A DNA stretch of 64,000 bases from CALAGB01 sp963789565 (GTDB lineage: Bacteria; Chloroflexota; Chloroflexia; Thermomicrobiales; Thermomicrobiaceae). Every line of letters begins with the position of its first letter. Position 1 is the stretch's first letter. The position numbers were made by a program, and so were the translations under genes. The stretch spans positions 62,001 through 126,000 of the forward strand of contig CAWBKX010000002.1 in the NCBI GenBank assembly GCA_963789565.1. Direction: 5' to 3'. Shown piece by piece: positions 37,420 to 45,905 of this stretch. The notes below the pieces were generated by a model, which saw only the letters and a program-made list of their open reading frames with translations, was not told where the DNA came from and ran no database searches.

Positions 37420-38166
37420 TCAGTCGATGATCTCTTCGCTCGTTGGAGCATGGCGGACCAGCCACCGTCGATCAGCTTCGGACAGTTCGGAGCGCCGCAT
37501 CAAGTCTGGGCGCCTCGTTCGAGTCCGCTCGAGTGATTGCGTGTGACGCCATTCGTTGATGCGCGCGTGATGTCCGCTCAACAAGATGTCTGGCACCGCC
37601 AGTCCACGATATTCCTGGGGTCGCGTGTACTGCGGGTACTCGAGCAATCCTGACGTATGCGATTCGTCGGACAACGACTCTTCGTCGATCACGCCTGGGA
37701 TTAGCCGCGCGATGACATCGATCATGACTGCCGCGGCTAAATCGCCGCCGGTCATGACGTAGTCGCCGATGGAGACTTCACGCCCATGCAGGATTTCCGG
37801 CACGCGAGCGTCAATTCCTTCATAGCGTCCACAGATGAAAATGAGCCGCGGCTGCGACGCGAGGTCACGCGCCATCGCTTGGTCGAACAACGTGCCCGAG
37901 GGGGACGGGATGAGGACTGGCACGTCAGGCATTTCGTCTCCCGCGATCTCCTCAACTGCCTCGACAATAGGCGGCGCCATCATCACCATCCCTGCTCCCC
38001 CGCCATAGGGGTAGTCGTCGACCGACCGGTGGCGATCTTTGGCCCAGGTTCGAATGTCGTGCAGTTCAACCTGAATCTTTCCCTCGACCTGGGCCCGTTG
38101 AATGATGCTCTCGGTGAGGGGACCGGTGAACGCGGCAGGGAAGATGGTGAAGACGTCAATGCGCAC
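37420..38166 (-). CDS. trmD: tRNA (guanine-N1)-methyltransferase
   Basis: Methylates G37 of tRNAs reading CNN codons, using SAM in a deep trefoil knot; 248 residues. Motifs: IDVFTIFPAAFTGPLTESII at the N-terminus, DYPYGGGAGMVM, FICGRYEGIDARV, and the knot IGDYVMTGGDLAAAVMIDVI, with VLLSGHHARINEW near the end. The start is GTG 38166, overlapping the end of the HAD gene by 11 bases; the frame runs on to 38265 but the extra residues do not match the family. The usual neighbours rpsP, rimM and rplS are not adjacent. Confidence 0.95.
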   Translation of the reverse strand: MRIDVFTIFPAAFTGPLTESIIQRAQVEGKIQVELHDIRTWAKDRHRSVDDYPYGGGAGMVMMAPPIVEAVEEIAGDEMPDVPVLIPSPSGTLFDQAMARDLASQPRLIFICGRYEGIDARVPEILHGREVSIGDYVMTGGDLAAAVMIDVIARLIPGVIDEESLSDESHTSGLLEYPQYTRPQEYRGLAVPDILLSGHHARINEWRHTQSLERTRTRRPDLMRRSELSEADRRWLVRHAPTSEEIID

Positions 38167-38914
38167 GTGGCGTTCCCGACGAGGCGCTGGAATTGACCTG
38201 GAGCATTTTGAGGAGCGTGGGAGCAAGTCCCTCCAGAGACGTGACCTCGAGATCGGGCGCAACACTATTCGCGTGACCGGCGCTCAGATTGAGCCAGACG
38301 GTTCGCATGCCGGCTCGTGCCGCGCCTTCCACGTCGAAGCGATAGGAGTCACCGATATGGATGGTCTGCTCGCATGCAACGTCCAGCAGTTCGCAGGCCC
38401 GGTGATAAAGCTCAACGCGCGATTTATAGAAGCCGGCCCTCGCGGACGAGAGAACCAAATCGAACTTGTCCAGCAGTCCCGCGCTTTCCAGTGACCATTC
38501 CAGGAACTGGTGATGGATGGCGTTGGAAATGACGCCAAGCTTGACCCCCGCGGAATGCAGCGAATTGACAAGCTCGGCAGCACCCGGTCGCGGTCTGCTG
38601 AACGGGAGCGTCTCCCGCATGACGAACTCCACTCCGCGCTCGATGTCTTCGTCGGTGACCTCAGTTCCAATCTGCTGGCAGATGCGCCTTACGCACTCGA
38701 GCGAATCTACTTCGATCCCTCCTTCGATGGCGTCTGTCCGAATGGAGCGATAGAGACGCGCGATCTCTGCCGCATCAAGCGCACTTGAGCGAGCGTAACC
38801 CTGCGTTTCCAGCCAGCCCAGGAAGCGAATCGGGAGGTCGCGCACCTCGAGCTCAAACCAGTCGTCACACTGGAACAGCGTGTCGTGAAAATCGATCGTT
38901 ACCGCGTGCCGCAA
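38156..38914 (-). CDS. HAD-superfamily hydrolase with variant DxHxT motif
   Basis: 252 residues. Motif I reads IDFHDTLF, so the second Asp of the classic DxDxT (the acid/base of phosphatases) is replaced by His, as happens with Tyr in haloacid dehalogenases. Motif II is LGVISNA, motif III a Lys in FYKSRVELYHRA and motif IV IHIGDSYRFDVEGA, so the remaining site is intact. The cap is helical (type C1). The substrate is unknown; the altered motif I makes a plain phosphatase less certain. It overlaps trmD and precedes it in transcription. Confidence 0.8.
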   Translation of the reverse strand: MRHAVTIDFHDTLFQCDDWFELEVRDLPIRFLGWLETQGYARSSALDAAEIARLYRSIRTDAIEGGIEVDSLECVRRICQQIGTEVTDEDIERGVEFVMRETLPFSRPRPGAAELVNSLHSAGVKLGVISNAIHHQFLEWSLESAGLLDKFDLVLSSARAGFYKSRVELYHRACELLDVACEQTIHIGDSYRFDVEGAARAGMRTVWLNLSAGHANSVAPDLEVTSLEGLAPTLLKMLQVNSSASSGTPRAH

Positions 38915-39053
38915 TGGTGTCTCCGCTTTGGCGAAACCGAATCAATGCTGATGTCAGACCAGGACTCAGTTCATTATGCATGAGAAGCGCGGATGGTTGG
39001 TCTTGACAAGGGGAAACAGGTTCGACGACCAGCAAAGTCGCCGAATCAGACGA

Positions 39054-40346
39054 TCAGGCCGCGGGATGGAAGGTCGGCACTTCGACGGCGACGCGCTGGC
39101 CGTCCATGGCGCGGACGAACGCATCGACGATGTCCGGGTCGAATTGGCTGCCGGACCCACGACGGATCTCCGCCATCGCTACATGATGGGGAAGCGCCTT
39201 GCGGTAGACGCGATCGCTCGTCATGGCGTCGTAAGTGTCCGCAACCGCGATCACGCGCGAGCCGATCGGGATGTCGGTTCCGGCGAGTCCGGTGGGATAA
39301 CCGGTACCGTCCCAGCGTTCGTGGTGATGCAGGACGACCTCGGCGGCTTCGCGATACATCGACAGGATGCCGAGAATCGATGCGCCCTCGGCCGAATGCT
39401 CTTTGATGATTTCACGTTCGGCGTCCGTCAGCTTGCCGGGCTTGCTGAGAACGAAATCAGTCGTCCCGATCTTGCCAATATCGTGGACCGGCGCGGCCGC
39501 CATGATGACCTCGCGTTCCTCGAACGTGAGCCCTCCAAGCTCTTCGATAACCATTTCCACGTATTCCAGGACGCGTTTCGAGTGTTCCGCCGTGTATGGG
39601 TCGCGTCGGTCGAGCAGATTGGCGACCAATTCAATGGTTGAGCGTGTTTCCATGTGGATCTGTCCGTAGCGGCGGAAAGACAGATACGGACCGAGAAGAG
39701 GCACGACCACCAGCAACACGCCAATTGGATTTTGTTGGTACAGGACGGGGACCATCGCGCCGAGCGTCGGAAGCGACAGGCTCTCAAACGCGACGCCACG
39801 AATGTTGTTGCGCCACATGCGCCAGGGGGTCGTGCCGACGACTTGCGACAAGACCACGGCAATGATGCCCGAATTGACCGCGTTGAAGACCATGGCCGAA
39901 ACGACTGTCGCCGCGATGTTCGACGTGCTGGCGATTGGTGAGTGATTCAGATCAGCGATCGACGTGTACATCCATCCAGACAGGAAGGTGGAGAGGACGT
40001 AGTTAGCGACGTTGACGCTGAGCTTGATCGCCGGTCGACGCTGGATGACTTCAACCGTCAGCGCTCCGACGGCAGCGACGAGCGCGCCCATCGACGGACC
40101 CAGGCTGATGGCTGCCGCGAAACACAGGGATGACGCAACCGAAATCGTAATGCGTACCGAAGCGAGGGGGAGGTCAGTGTCGAAGAAATCCGCGGCGATG
40201 ATCAGCAAGATCAACGTCACACCGAGGAATACCCGATCGGGGTTCATGATGGGCATCCAAACGTGCGGCGCCGCAAGGCCAAGTACAGCCGCGGAAGCCG
40301 CAGCCAGCAATATGACCATTACGTAGATTCGCGCGGGGACTTGCAC
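39054..40346 (-). CDS. Membrane HD-GYP protein, probable cyclic-di-GMP phosphodiesterase
   Basis: 430 residues. Residues 1-225 hold about seven hydrophobic segments forming a membrane sensor; the cytosolic part carries the HD-GYP domain with AEHSKRV, PVHDIGKIG (His288-Asp289), and HHERWDGTGYPTGLAG (341-356), including the GYP triad associated with c-di-GMP hydrolysis. DTYDAMTSDRVYRKALP completes the family signature. The start is GTG 40346 since the frame opens there; ATG 40319 is possible. A perfect 8-pair hairpin lies just upstream of its GAGGA site and may control translation. Confidence 0.9.
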   Translation of the reverse strand: MQVPARIYVMVILLAAASAAVLGLAAPHVWMPIMNPDRVFLGVTLILLIIAADFFDTDLPLASVRITISVASSLCFAAAISLGPSMGALVAAVGALTVEVIQRRPAIKLSVNVANYVLSTFLSGWMYTSIADLNHSPIASTSNIAATVVSAMVFNAVNSGIIAVVLSQVVGTTPWRMWRNNIRGVAFESLSLPTLGAMVPVLYQQNPIGVLLVVVPLLGPYLSFRRYGQIHMETRSTIELVANLLDRRDPYTAEHSKRVLEYVEMVIEELGGLTFEEREVIMAAAPVHDIGKIGTTDFVLSKPGKLTDAEREIIKEHSAEGASILGILSMYREAAEVVLHHHERWDGTGYPTGLAGTDIPIGSRVIAVADTYDAMTSDRVYRKALPHHVAMAEIRRGSGSQFDPDIVDAFVRAMDGQRVAVEVPTFHPAA

Positions 40347-40364
40347 TAGGCGCTCTCAGTTCCT

Positions 40365-40390
40365 CGATGGTCGCCCCTGACAGACCATCG
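40365..40390 (-). promoter_or_regulatory. Leader hairpin upstream of the HD-GYP gene
   Basis: CGATGGTC (40365-40372) pairs perfectly with GACCATCG (40383-40390) around a 10-base loop. On the minus-strand transcript the stem ends directly against GAGGA, 14-18 bases before the GTG start, so folding could affect ribosome access. I could not match it to a known riboswitch. Confidence 0.4.
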
Positions 40391-40465
40391 TCGTGCGACT
40401 CCTGAAGGTGCCTGACACGCTCGCAATGTCCGTACACTCGTGTGACGGGCAACTCCATTGGTTGA

Positions 40466-40471
40466 ATTATA
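40466..40471 (-). promoter_or_regulatory. Candidate -10 of the HD-GYP gene
   Basis: The minus strand reads TATAAT, a perfect -10 hexamer, in an AT-rich patch 120 bases before the start. No good -35 is found at 16-18 bases. It would give a leader of about 110 bases that includes the hairpin at 40365-40390. Confidence 0.4.
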
Positions 40472-40636
40472 GATTGAGGGAGGTCGTTTTTGTTGTGCTC
40501 ATGCGAAAAACAAGGTGGCTCCTGAGTACCGAACGCTGAAGTACATGAGTACTTGAGTGGGATTTTAGCGGTGGAATCGGAGGGGAAATTCTCACACCGG
40601 CTCTTCGGTCGCGGAGTGGGTTTGCAGGACAAAGAG

Positions 40637-40690
40637 AATCCCGAACTTCGATAGTCGCTCTCCAGTGCCTGACTGTCGAAATTCGGGATT
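40637..40690. repeat. Imperfect inverted repeat, 20-base arms
   Basis: AATCCCGAACTTCGATAGTC (40637-40656) and GACTGTCGAAATTCGGGATT (40671-40690) are complementary at 18 of 20 positions around a 14-base loop. No U-run follows on either strand, so it is more like a palindromic repeat or element end than a terminator. Confidence 0.6.
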
Positions 40691-41044
40691 AAGTTCGTGC
40701 TTCACGCCATCAGGTCGAACGGCTCATGGAGCGCTGATGCTCGCCTGACATCGATTGGCGGCTAAAGCACTGGGGCGGCAATTACTTCCATTTGAACATG
40801 TTCAGTAATCCCTTCCTGCTTCAACAGCCAACGGAAAGAGCCGCAGCCTCAAGCTGGCGATCTATTTCCACTTCATGGCTACCAACCCCCAAATGTGCGT
40901 ACTGCTCGCCGAGCCGACTCGGAGTCTCGACCCGACGACTATTGACATAACAACTATCGACGTATTCAATCTGTGACTGGTTGTCCACCACGCCACAATC
41001 TCGTGATCTCGGCGGTCCTGGACATTTCTCTTGAGACAATAGTA

Positions 41045-41078
41045 GTACTTTTGGGTAGTCATGTCAACCCAAACGTAC
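41045..41078. repeat. Inverted repeat, 12-base arms
   Basis: GTACTTTTGGGT (41045-41056) and ACCCAAACGTAC (41067-41078) pair at 11 of 12 positions around a 10-base loop. It lies about 185 bases before the SpoIIE-type gene; it could be an operator or another palindromic remnant. Confidence 0.5.
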
Positions 41079-41261
41079 TTGGATACTGAGTACCTGAGGA
41101 GGCCTTAATCGGGACAATTCTACCGATCGTGTCGTGGTTTTCCCAGAGTGACGACTCCTCGAACATGCGCGAGAAGTAAGTGATATGCGACGCATTCGAG
41201 TACCATTCGACGAATGAACTGATCGGAGAAAGTCGCGAGATCAAGCGGGGAGAGGCGTCGT

Positions 41262-41975
41262 TTGCCGGTTACATTTGACGTCGCGGTTGCGAAAACAAAC
41301 AAGTACGCCAGTCGCGAGAGTGGCGACACGGTTGAGGTCGCCGAGCGCCCGGCGGGCGGCCTTTCGGTCGTGGTAGTCGATGGTCAGGGAAGTGGTGAGC
41401 ACGCCAAGCGGCTCAGTCTGCTGATTGCTGGGCGTACCGTCGGTTTACTCAATGAAGGGGTGCGCGACGGAACGGCCGCTCGCGCCGCTCACGACTTTCT
41501 CTTCGCCCATCGCGGCGGGCGCGTCTCGGCAGCGCTTGACATACTCTCTATCGATCTCGCCTCCCAGACGGTCGTACTCTCACGAAACAGCGAGATCCCG
41601 ATGCTCGTATTTCGCGATGGACGTTGGGATACGATCCACGAATCCGGCGGCCGCATCGGAATCTATCGCGTGACGCGCCCCAAGGTTCTTGAGTTTCCCG
41701 CCACTCCGGGATTTCACGCGTTGGTGGTGACGGACGGGGTCCTCAACGCGGGAAAACGCTTCGGGGCTGTGATCGACATTCAAGACTCGGCCATACGCTT
41801 GCTTGGCGCAGACCATGGGGCGGAAGAGATGGCAGAGCGCATGTTGCGTGAGGCGATGCGGGCCGATCGAAACCGACCCCAGGACGACATGACCGTCGTG
41901 GCGCTACGCCTCGAGCCCAGTGTGCAAGGTCAGGCAGTGCGCCGTCTCAGCGTCTCAGTTCCGCTGTCCAACTGA
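41262..41975 (+). CDS. Stand-alone SpoIIE-type PP2C protein phosphatase
   Basis: 237 residues consisting of little more than the catalytic domain. PP2C metal motifs are intact: VVVVDGQGSGEHA (about 36-48), VVTDGVLNAGK (about 153-163) and RPQDDMTVVAL (about 205-215). There is no sensor domain, unlike most SpoIIE/RsbU proteins, so a partner must give input. In the family such enzymes dephosphorylate anti-anti-sigma factors. The start TTG 41262 has GGGGAGAGG about 6 bases upstream. The next gene follows after 33 bases. Confidence 0.85.
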   Translation: MPVTFDVAVAKTNKYASRESGDTVEVAERPAGGLSVVVVDGQGSGEHAKRLSLLIAGRTVGLLNEGVRDGTAARAAHDFLFAHRGGRVSAALDILSIDLASQTVVLSRNSEIPMLVFRDGRWDTIHESGGRIGIYRVTRPKVLEFPATPGFHALVVTDGVLNAGKRFGAVIDIQDSAIRLLGADHGAEEMAERMLREAMRADRNRPQDDMTVVALRLEPSVQGQAVRRLSVSVPLSN

Positions 41976-42008
41976 TCCCCGGAGCCAGTACGGCTCGAAG
42001 GAGCCCGC

Positions 42009-42344
42009 ATGAGAATCGCCGTCGTGGGCACGTGCGCATCAGGCAAGTCGACCATCGTCGCCGGCCTTCGAGATCGAGGTCACGACGCGTATGCGGTGAG
42101 TCAGGAACATTCGATCGTGCAGGATCTCTGGAACCACCTTGGGCCGGAATTCCTGGTCTATCTCGACGTGGACTACGAGGTCGTTCGCCATCGGCGCGGC
42201 GGATCGTGGCCTGGTTGGCTGTATGAACAACAACGCGAGCGCCTGACTGACGCTCGCGAGCATGCTGATGTGGTTGTTGATAGCGGGCAATTGTCGCTTG
42301 ATGCCTGCCTCAACGCGATTGAAGCCGCCATCACGTGTGAATGA
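42009..42344 (+). CDS. Small P-loop NTPase
   Basis: 111 residues with a clear Walker A, VVGTCASGKSTIV (residues 5-17), at the N-terminus, then a possible Walker B strand FLVYLDVDYE and a helical end. It resembles small nucleoside or shikimate kinases but is much shorter, lacking an obvious lid; WPGWLYEQQRERLTDAREHAD may form a reduced lid helix. AAGGAG lies 6 bases before the ATG. Probably in one transcript with the SpoIIE-type phosphatase. Substrate unknown. Confidence 0.72.
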   Translation: MRIAVVGTCASGKSTIVAGLRDRGHDAYAVSQEHSIVQDLWNHLGPEFLVYLDVDYEVVRHRRGGSWPGWLYEQQRERLTDAREHADVVVDSGQLSLDACLNAIEAAITCE

Positions 42345-42356
42345 ATCGTCAGGTCA

Positions 42357-43706
42357 TCATGCGGGAGGACTGGACTGCCTTGCCTGCCACGACTGTGAGC
42401 CAAGCGGCGTCAGCTTCACCACCGTGTTGCCGCTACTGTCCTTGGACAATTCGAAGCGCGCTCGTTCGAAGTACTGGACTTTGGTGCCGTTCTGGTCGAG
42501 GACCTCGCTGATCGGGTACCCAAACATTGCCAGCCCACCGTTTGCGCTCCAAAAATCCTGAAACTTACCGGCGAGCGTGTGACCGGTGGCGCTAAAGTAG
42601 CGACCACTAAAACCGGCAGGCTCATCCACCGGTTTTTGGGTACTTCCAATCGCTTCATCACCCAGCAATCCGAGCGAAACCTCCCCATTTTTTCCGATTT
42701 CGAATCGAGCATATTCGAAGTACTGCACATCGGTTCCTTGTGTATCCGTGAAGCGTGGGCTAACCGGATCACCAAAGAGCTTCGCTCCGTTATTCGCCTG
42801 CCAGAACGTGAGGAATTGCCCCATCACATACAGCTTCGCTGACGGGAAGTAGCGTGCAGTGGCATTGTCTGGGTTGCTTGTGACTGTGAAGTGCCAATCT
42901 GTCTCAGACTGATCCCCCTGCTGGTCAGTCGCAACCAAGTGGGCTGTGTAGCTACCCGCCTTGAACGCGTGCTGTGCCTGCACGTTCCAGACCTGAGCCT
43001 GCGAAGTGTCAGATGTGCCGCTAAGTGGAGTGGTAGTCGCCGGGGTAAGCGTTGTGGCGATCTCTTGACCGTCGATGGTGAGTTTTGCGCTGGTGATGTC
43101 AGTGTCGCTCTGAACGTTGGCATGCAGCAGAAGCTGACCTTCCGACATTGTGGAATCGGAAGGAGGATCGCTGAAGGCGATTGATGGCGCTATGCGGGGG
43201 CCGGTCGCTTGAAAGCTCCACGACTGTGTCTGATGGTTACCTTTGGCGTCTCGCACGTCTACGACCGCACTGTGCTTTCCACGAGGCATCACGCTTTGAA
43301 ACCGGACTACCCAGGAGCGATCGCCGAGCGTTTCGACCGCCGGGCTCTGTTTGATCCCGTCGATCGTCAAGGTCACCGATTCGATTTGCTTGGCTGCGTT
43401 GACGTGCGCTCCGACCGTCACAATGCCTGGGTCGGAGGTGGATCCAGGTTTAGGTGAGAGGTTGGTTATCGAGGGATGGGCTGACAACGACATGAGGTAG
43501 GCGAGCATCGCGAGCAGAATAACCAGCACCGCGACCAGGATCGCGCGCACCGCGGCCGAGCTGCTGCGTCCGCCCGAGTTGTCTACTCCAAAGCGTGGGC
43601 GGTTGAGCGGCAGATGGATCGCAGTCGTCGGAGCGTCAATAGCCTCGTCAAAAATCGGAGAAATCCGAGAATCTGACTCAGGATCGAATCTAATGGGCTG
43701 GCGCAT
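42357..43706 (-). CDS. Membrane-anchored extracellular protein with Ig-like domains and FGYP/FERARFE repeats
   Basis: 449 residues from ATG 43706 (GAGG 8 bases upstream; the frame continues to 43877, but that part looks non-coding). One transmembrane helix (about 50-73) follows a short cytosolic tail. Outside come two beta-sandwich-like regions (about 80-275) with repeated VTLTIDG and AKLTIDGQE segments, then two ~70-residue repeats (about 285-352 and 369-440). Each repeat reads FxxFWxxNxGxxxFGxPhSxxxxxxGxxVQYFExARFE. This repeat is frequent in secreted proteins of Chloroflexota; its ligand is unknown. It is convergent with the P-loop gene. Confidence 0.78.
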   Translation of the reverse strand: MRQPIRFDPESDSRISPIFDEAIDAPTTAIHLPLNRPRFGVDNSGGRSSSAAVRAILVAVLVILLAMLAYLMSLSAHPSITNLSPKPGSTSDPGIVTVGAHVNAAKQIESVTLTIDGIKQSPAVETLGDRSWVVRFQSVMPRGKHSAVVDVRDAKGNHQTQSWSFQATGPRIAPSIAFSDPPSDSTMSEGQLLLHANVQSDTDITSAKLTIDGQEIATTLTPATTTPLSGTSDTSQAQVWNVQAQHAFKAGSYTAHLVATDQQGDQSETDWHFTVTSNPDNATARYFPSAKLYVMGQFLTFWQANNGAKLFGDPVSPRFTDTQGTDVQYFEYARFEIGKNGEVSLGLLGDEAIGSTQKPVDEPAGFSGRYFSATGHTLAGKFQDFWSANGGLAMFGYPISEVLDQNGTKVQYFERARFELSKDSSGNTVVKLTPLGSQSWQARQSSPPA

Positions 43707-44099
43707 CGACGAGACCTCATTGTCCGCTGTGAAGGGCTGGTCCAACACAGGACGAGGCGCCTGGTCCGCGCTACTCAACGTGTCGGAGCGATCTTGAGGA
43801 GCACGAAAAAAACGCGCCCGCCTAACCCCATAAAACGCAAGAATGCTGCCAATGTCAATGGCCATCGGGCCTTTCATTCAGATCGGGAGAGCCCGTTGGG
43901 CAATGGGCCAGTGACTGACTGGAGCAATGATCACTGGAAACGACGAACATTCATCGTTGTTCTGGCCGCGCGAGTTGACTGAGAAGCGGTGTGATTGCAC
44001 CGATCCACGGAGTGGCCGTTGTACGGGTGGAACGGACTCAGTACTGGAATGTCGCGCACAGCGTCGTCACATCTGGATTGCGCTTGTACACTACCCATT
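43707..44099. other. Divergent interval before the peptide-binding lipoprotein
   Basis: 393 bases between the membrane-anchored repeat protein (minus) and the lipoprotein gene (plus). The right end holds the lipoprotein promoter (44064-44092). The minus-strand frame can be read through 43707-43877, so the true N-terminus of the left gene might lie here. No RNA gene is seen. Confidence 0.45.
44064..44092 (+). promoter_or_regulatory. Candidate leaderless promoter of the peptide-binding lipoprotein
   Basis: TCGTCA (44064-44069), a 17-base spacer and TACACT (44087-44092) end 7 bases before ATG 44100, so transcription would start at or next to the A of the start codon. No ribosome binding site precedes the ATG. 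Confidence 0.5.
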
Positions 44100-45887
44100 A
44101 TGAACGAATGCGGTGAGCCGAAGGTCCAATCGGGCAGTAGTCGTGCCGAGACGCGCGTCGTCCATCTAGGTCGGCTGTCGCTTACGCTTGCGGCGCTATT
44201 GATTCTGTCGAGTTGTTCGTTGAACTCGAAATCGAACTCGACAACCATTGCTTCGACGTCAGTCGCGACAAGCGCGTCGGTTCCGTCTGAAGTCACGCCG
44301 ACGGCATCTGTGTCGGCGTCTCCTTCCACGCAGGGTAGTCCAGCTGCCCTGGCCACGTCGACCGCTATGGTCCAAAACCCGGCGCCGAGTGGCAAACAAT
44401 CGATAACGATCGCCGGAGGATCTCTGGATCCGCAGACCCTCGATCCAGCGGTCATTCGTGACGCGGACTCGGCCTTTTATGCGCGCCAGGTCTTTCGTGG
44501 ACTGGTCAAGCTTACGTCGAACCTCGAACCTGCGGCTGACCTTGCCGCAACGATTGATGTCTCGAGCGATCAGCTGACCTACACGTTTCACCTTCGTGCC
44601 GGATTGAAGTTCTCGAGCGGGAAAGCGATCACCGCGAATGACGTTCAGTATTCGCTGGATCGTGCGACGGACCCGGCAATCGCGGAGCAGGCCGGCGGCG
44701 CCATCCCCGCATTGACGTTCCTGACCGACGTAGCTGGGGTGAGCGAGCGCGCGGCGGGTAAAACTGACCATATTTCCGGCGTCAAGGTCATCAACGACCA
44801 GACGCTGACCATCACACTTACGCATCCCGTTGCGGATTTCCTCGTCAAGCTGGCCAGTACTCCAGCGTCGGTCGTCGATCGCACTGACGTCTCGAAGGGC
44901 GGCGAATGGTGGCGCTCACCCGACGCCAGCGGTCCATTCACGATCTCGAGCTGGAAAGCCGGTTCGCAGATGGTCCTCAAAGGCAACTCGAAATACATCG
45001 TGGAACCACCGATGTTGCAGACTGTGACGTTTCTGTTCGGTGCGACGGCAAGCGACCCGTTTACCATGTACGAGCGGGGACAGGTTGCCTGGGCCAGCGT
45101 CCCGAGTGATGCCGTCGATCGCGTACAGGCGTCCAACTCTCCTTACCGCGATCAACTGGTGGTCCAACCGCTTTTGGCCACCAGCTACATCCTGCTCAAC
45201 CCCAACGTGGCACCCTTCGACGACATCAACGTTCGCAAAGCGCTAATCATGGCGTTCGACCGAACCAAAATCGCCACGGTCACGTATGACGGGCACGTGC
45301 AGGTGCTCAACGGAATCGTGCCGCCGGGTCTTGACGACACCAACTGGGCTGCGAATGTACCAGCCTATGACCCAGCTGCGGCCAAGGCGTTACTGCAACA
45401 GACCTCGCTCGCGAACGGTGGGCCAGGAGTTATCTTCTATACCAGCGGTGAGTACGCTCCCGTAGCAATGAAGCTGCAGCTCAAACAGAATCTCGGCCTC
45501 GATTCGGACGTCGTGCAGCTTGAATTCACCGATTACTTGAACGACATTACGGCGCACAAACTGCCTGCTACGACCGAAAGCTGGGTTGCCGACTACCCGG
45601 ATCCGGAGGATTTTCTGAGAGCGCTCTTTTATTCCACCAGTAGTGAGAACTCGGTTGGCTACAACAATCCAGCGGTCGATAAGCTGCTCGACGAAGCATC
45701 GGCGGAGCCAGACAAGGCCAAGCGGGATGATCTTTATCGGCAGGCACAACAAAAGATCATCGACGACGCCGTTGTCATTCCGCTCTATGCGGATACCGAC
45801 TACGAGTTGGTCGAGCCCTACGTGCACGGGCTTCAGGTCTCGCCGGTAGGAATATTGGGTCTCGAATCCGTCTGGGTAACGAAGTAG
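44100..45887 (+). CDS. Peptide/oligopeptide ABC transporter substrate-binding lipoprotein
   Basis: 595 residues, DppA/OppA (SBP family 5) type. The N-terminus is a lipoprotein signal: RLSLTLAALLIL with lipobox LSSC (Cys39), followed by a Ser/Thr-rich linker (about 40-100). The mature domain shows SLDPQTLDPAVIRD, LTYTFHLRAGLKFSSGKAIT and AFDRTKIATVTY, all family landmarks, and ends with VVIPLYADTDYELV. No permease or ATPase genes adjoin it, so it is an orphan receptor here or works with a distant transporter. The ORF can start at 43995, but the lipobox spacing and the promoter favour 44100. Confidence 0.9.
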   Translation: MNECGEPKVQSGSSRAETRVVHLGRLSLTLAALLILSSCSLNSKSNSTTIASTSVATSASVPSEVTPTASVSASPSTQGSPAALATSTAMVQNPAPSGKQSITIAGGSLDPQTLDPAVIRDADSAFYARQVFRGLVKLTSNLEPAADLAATIDVSSDQLTYTFHLRAGLKFSSGKAITANDVQYSLDRATDPAIAEQAGGAIPALTFLTDVAGVSERAAGKTDHISGVKVINDQTLTITLTHPVADFLVKLASTPASVVDRTDVSKGGEWWRSPDASGPFTISSWKAGSQMVLKGNSKYIVEPPMLQTVTFLFGATASDPFTMYERGQVAWASVPSDAVDRVQASNSPYRDQLVVQPLLATSYILLNPNVAPFDDINVRKALIMAFDRTKIATVTYDGHVQVLNGIVPPGLDDTNWAANVPAYDPAAAKALLQQTSLANGGPGVIFYTSGEYAPVAMKLQLKQNLGLDSDVVQLEFTDYLNDITAHKLPATTESWVADYPDPEDFLRALFYSTSSENSVGYNNPAVDKLLDEASAEPDKAKRDDLYRQAQQKIIDDAVVIPLYADTDYELVEPYVHGLQVSPVGILGLESVWVTK

Positions 45888-45905
45888 CGTGTCGGAGCGC
45901 GCGTC

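Larger units (their letters stand above)
40347..41261. other. Gene-free 0.9-kb tract between HD-GYP and SpoIIE-type genes
   Basis: 915 bases, visibly more AT-rich than the flanks, between divergent genes. It contains the HD-GYP leader elements, two long imperfect inverted repeats (40637-40690 and 41045-41078) and several GAGTAC/AGTACT motifs (40522-40557, 41044-41093). Short minus-strand frames (40821-41039, 41059-41244) lack ribosome binding sites and familiar composition. It could be a decayed mobile element or a complex regulatory region. Confidence 0.5.

Noticed and set aside
40174..40632. 152-residue minus-strand frame overlapping the start of the HD-GYP gene
   Set aside because: Runs into the HD-GYP gene in another frame, has no ribosome binding site and covers the leader hairpin.
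40795..40804. GAACATGTTC palindrome, also at 26153-26162, considered as a regulator site or SOS box
   Set aside because: The half-sites are 2 bases apart, not 4 as in LexA boxes, and one copy covers the recO start codon; two occurrences are compatible with chance.
40821..41329. Short minus-strand frames in the AT-rich tract, considered as transposase remnants
   Set aside because: No recognisable transposase motif and no ribosome binding sites; kept only as part of the gene-free interval.
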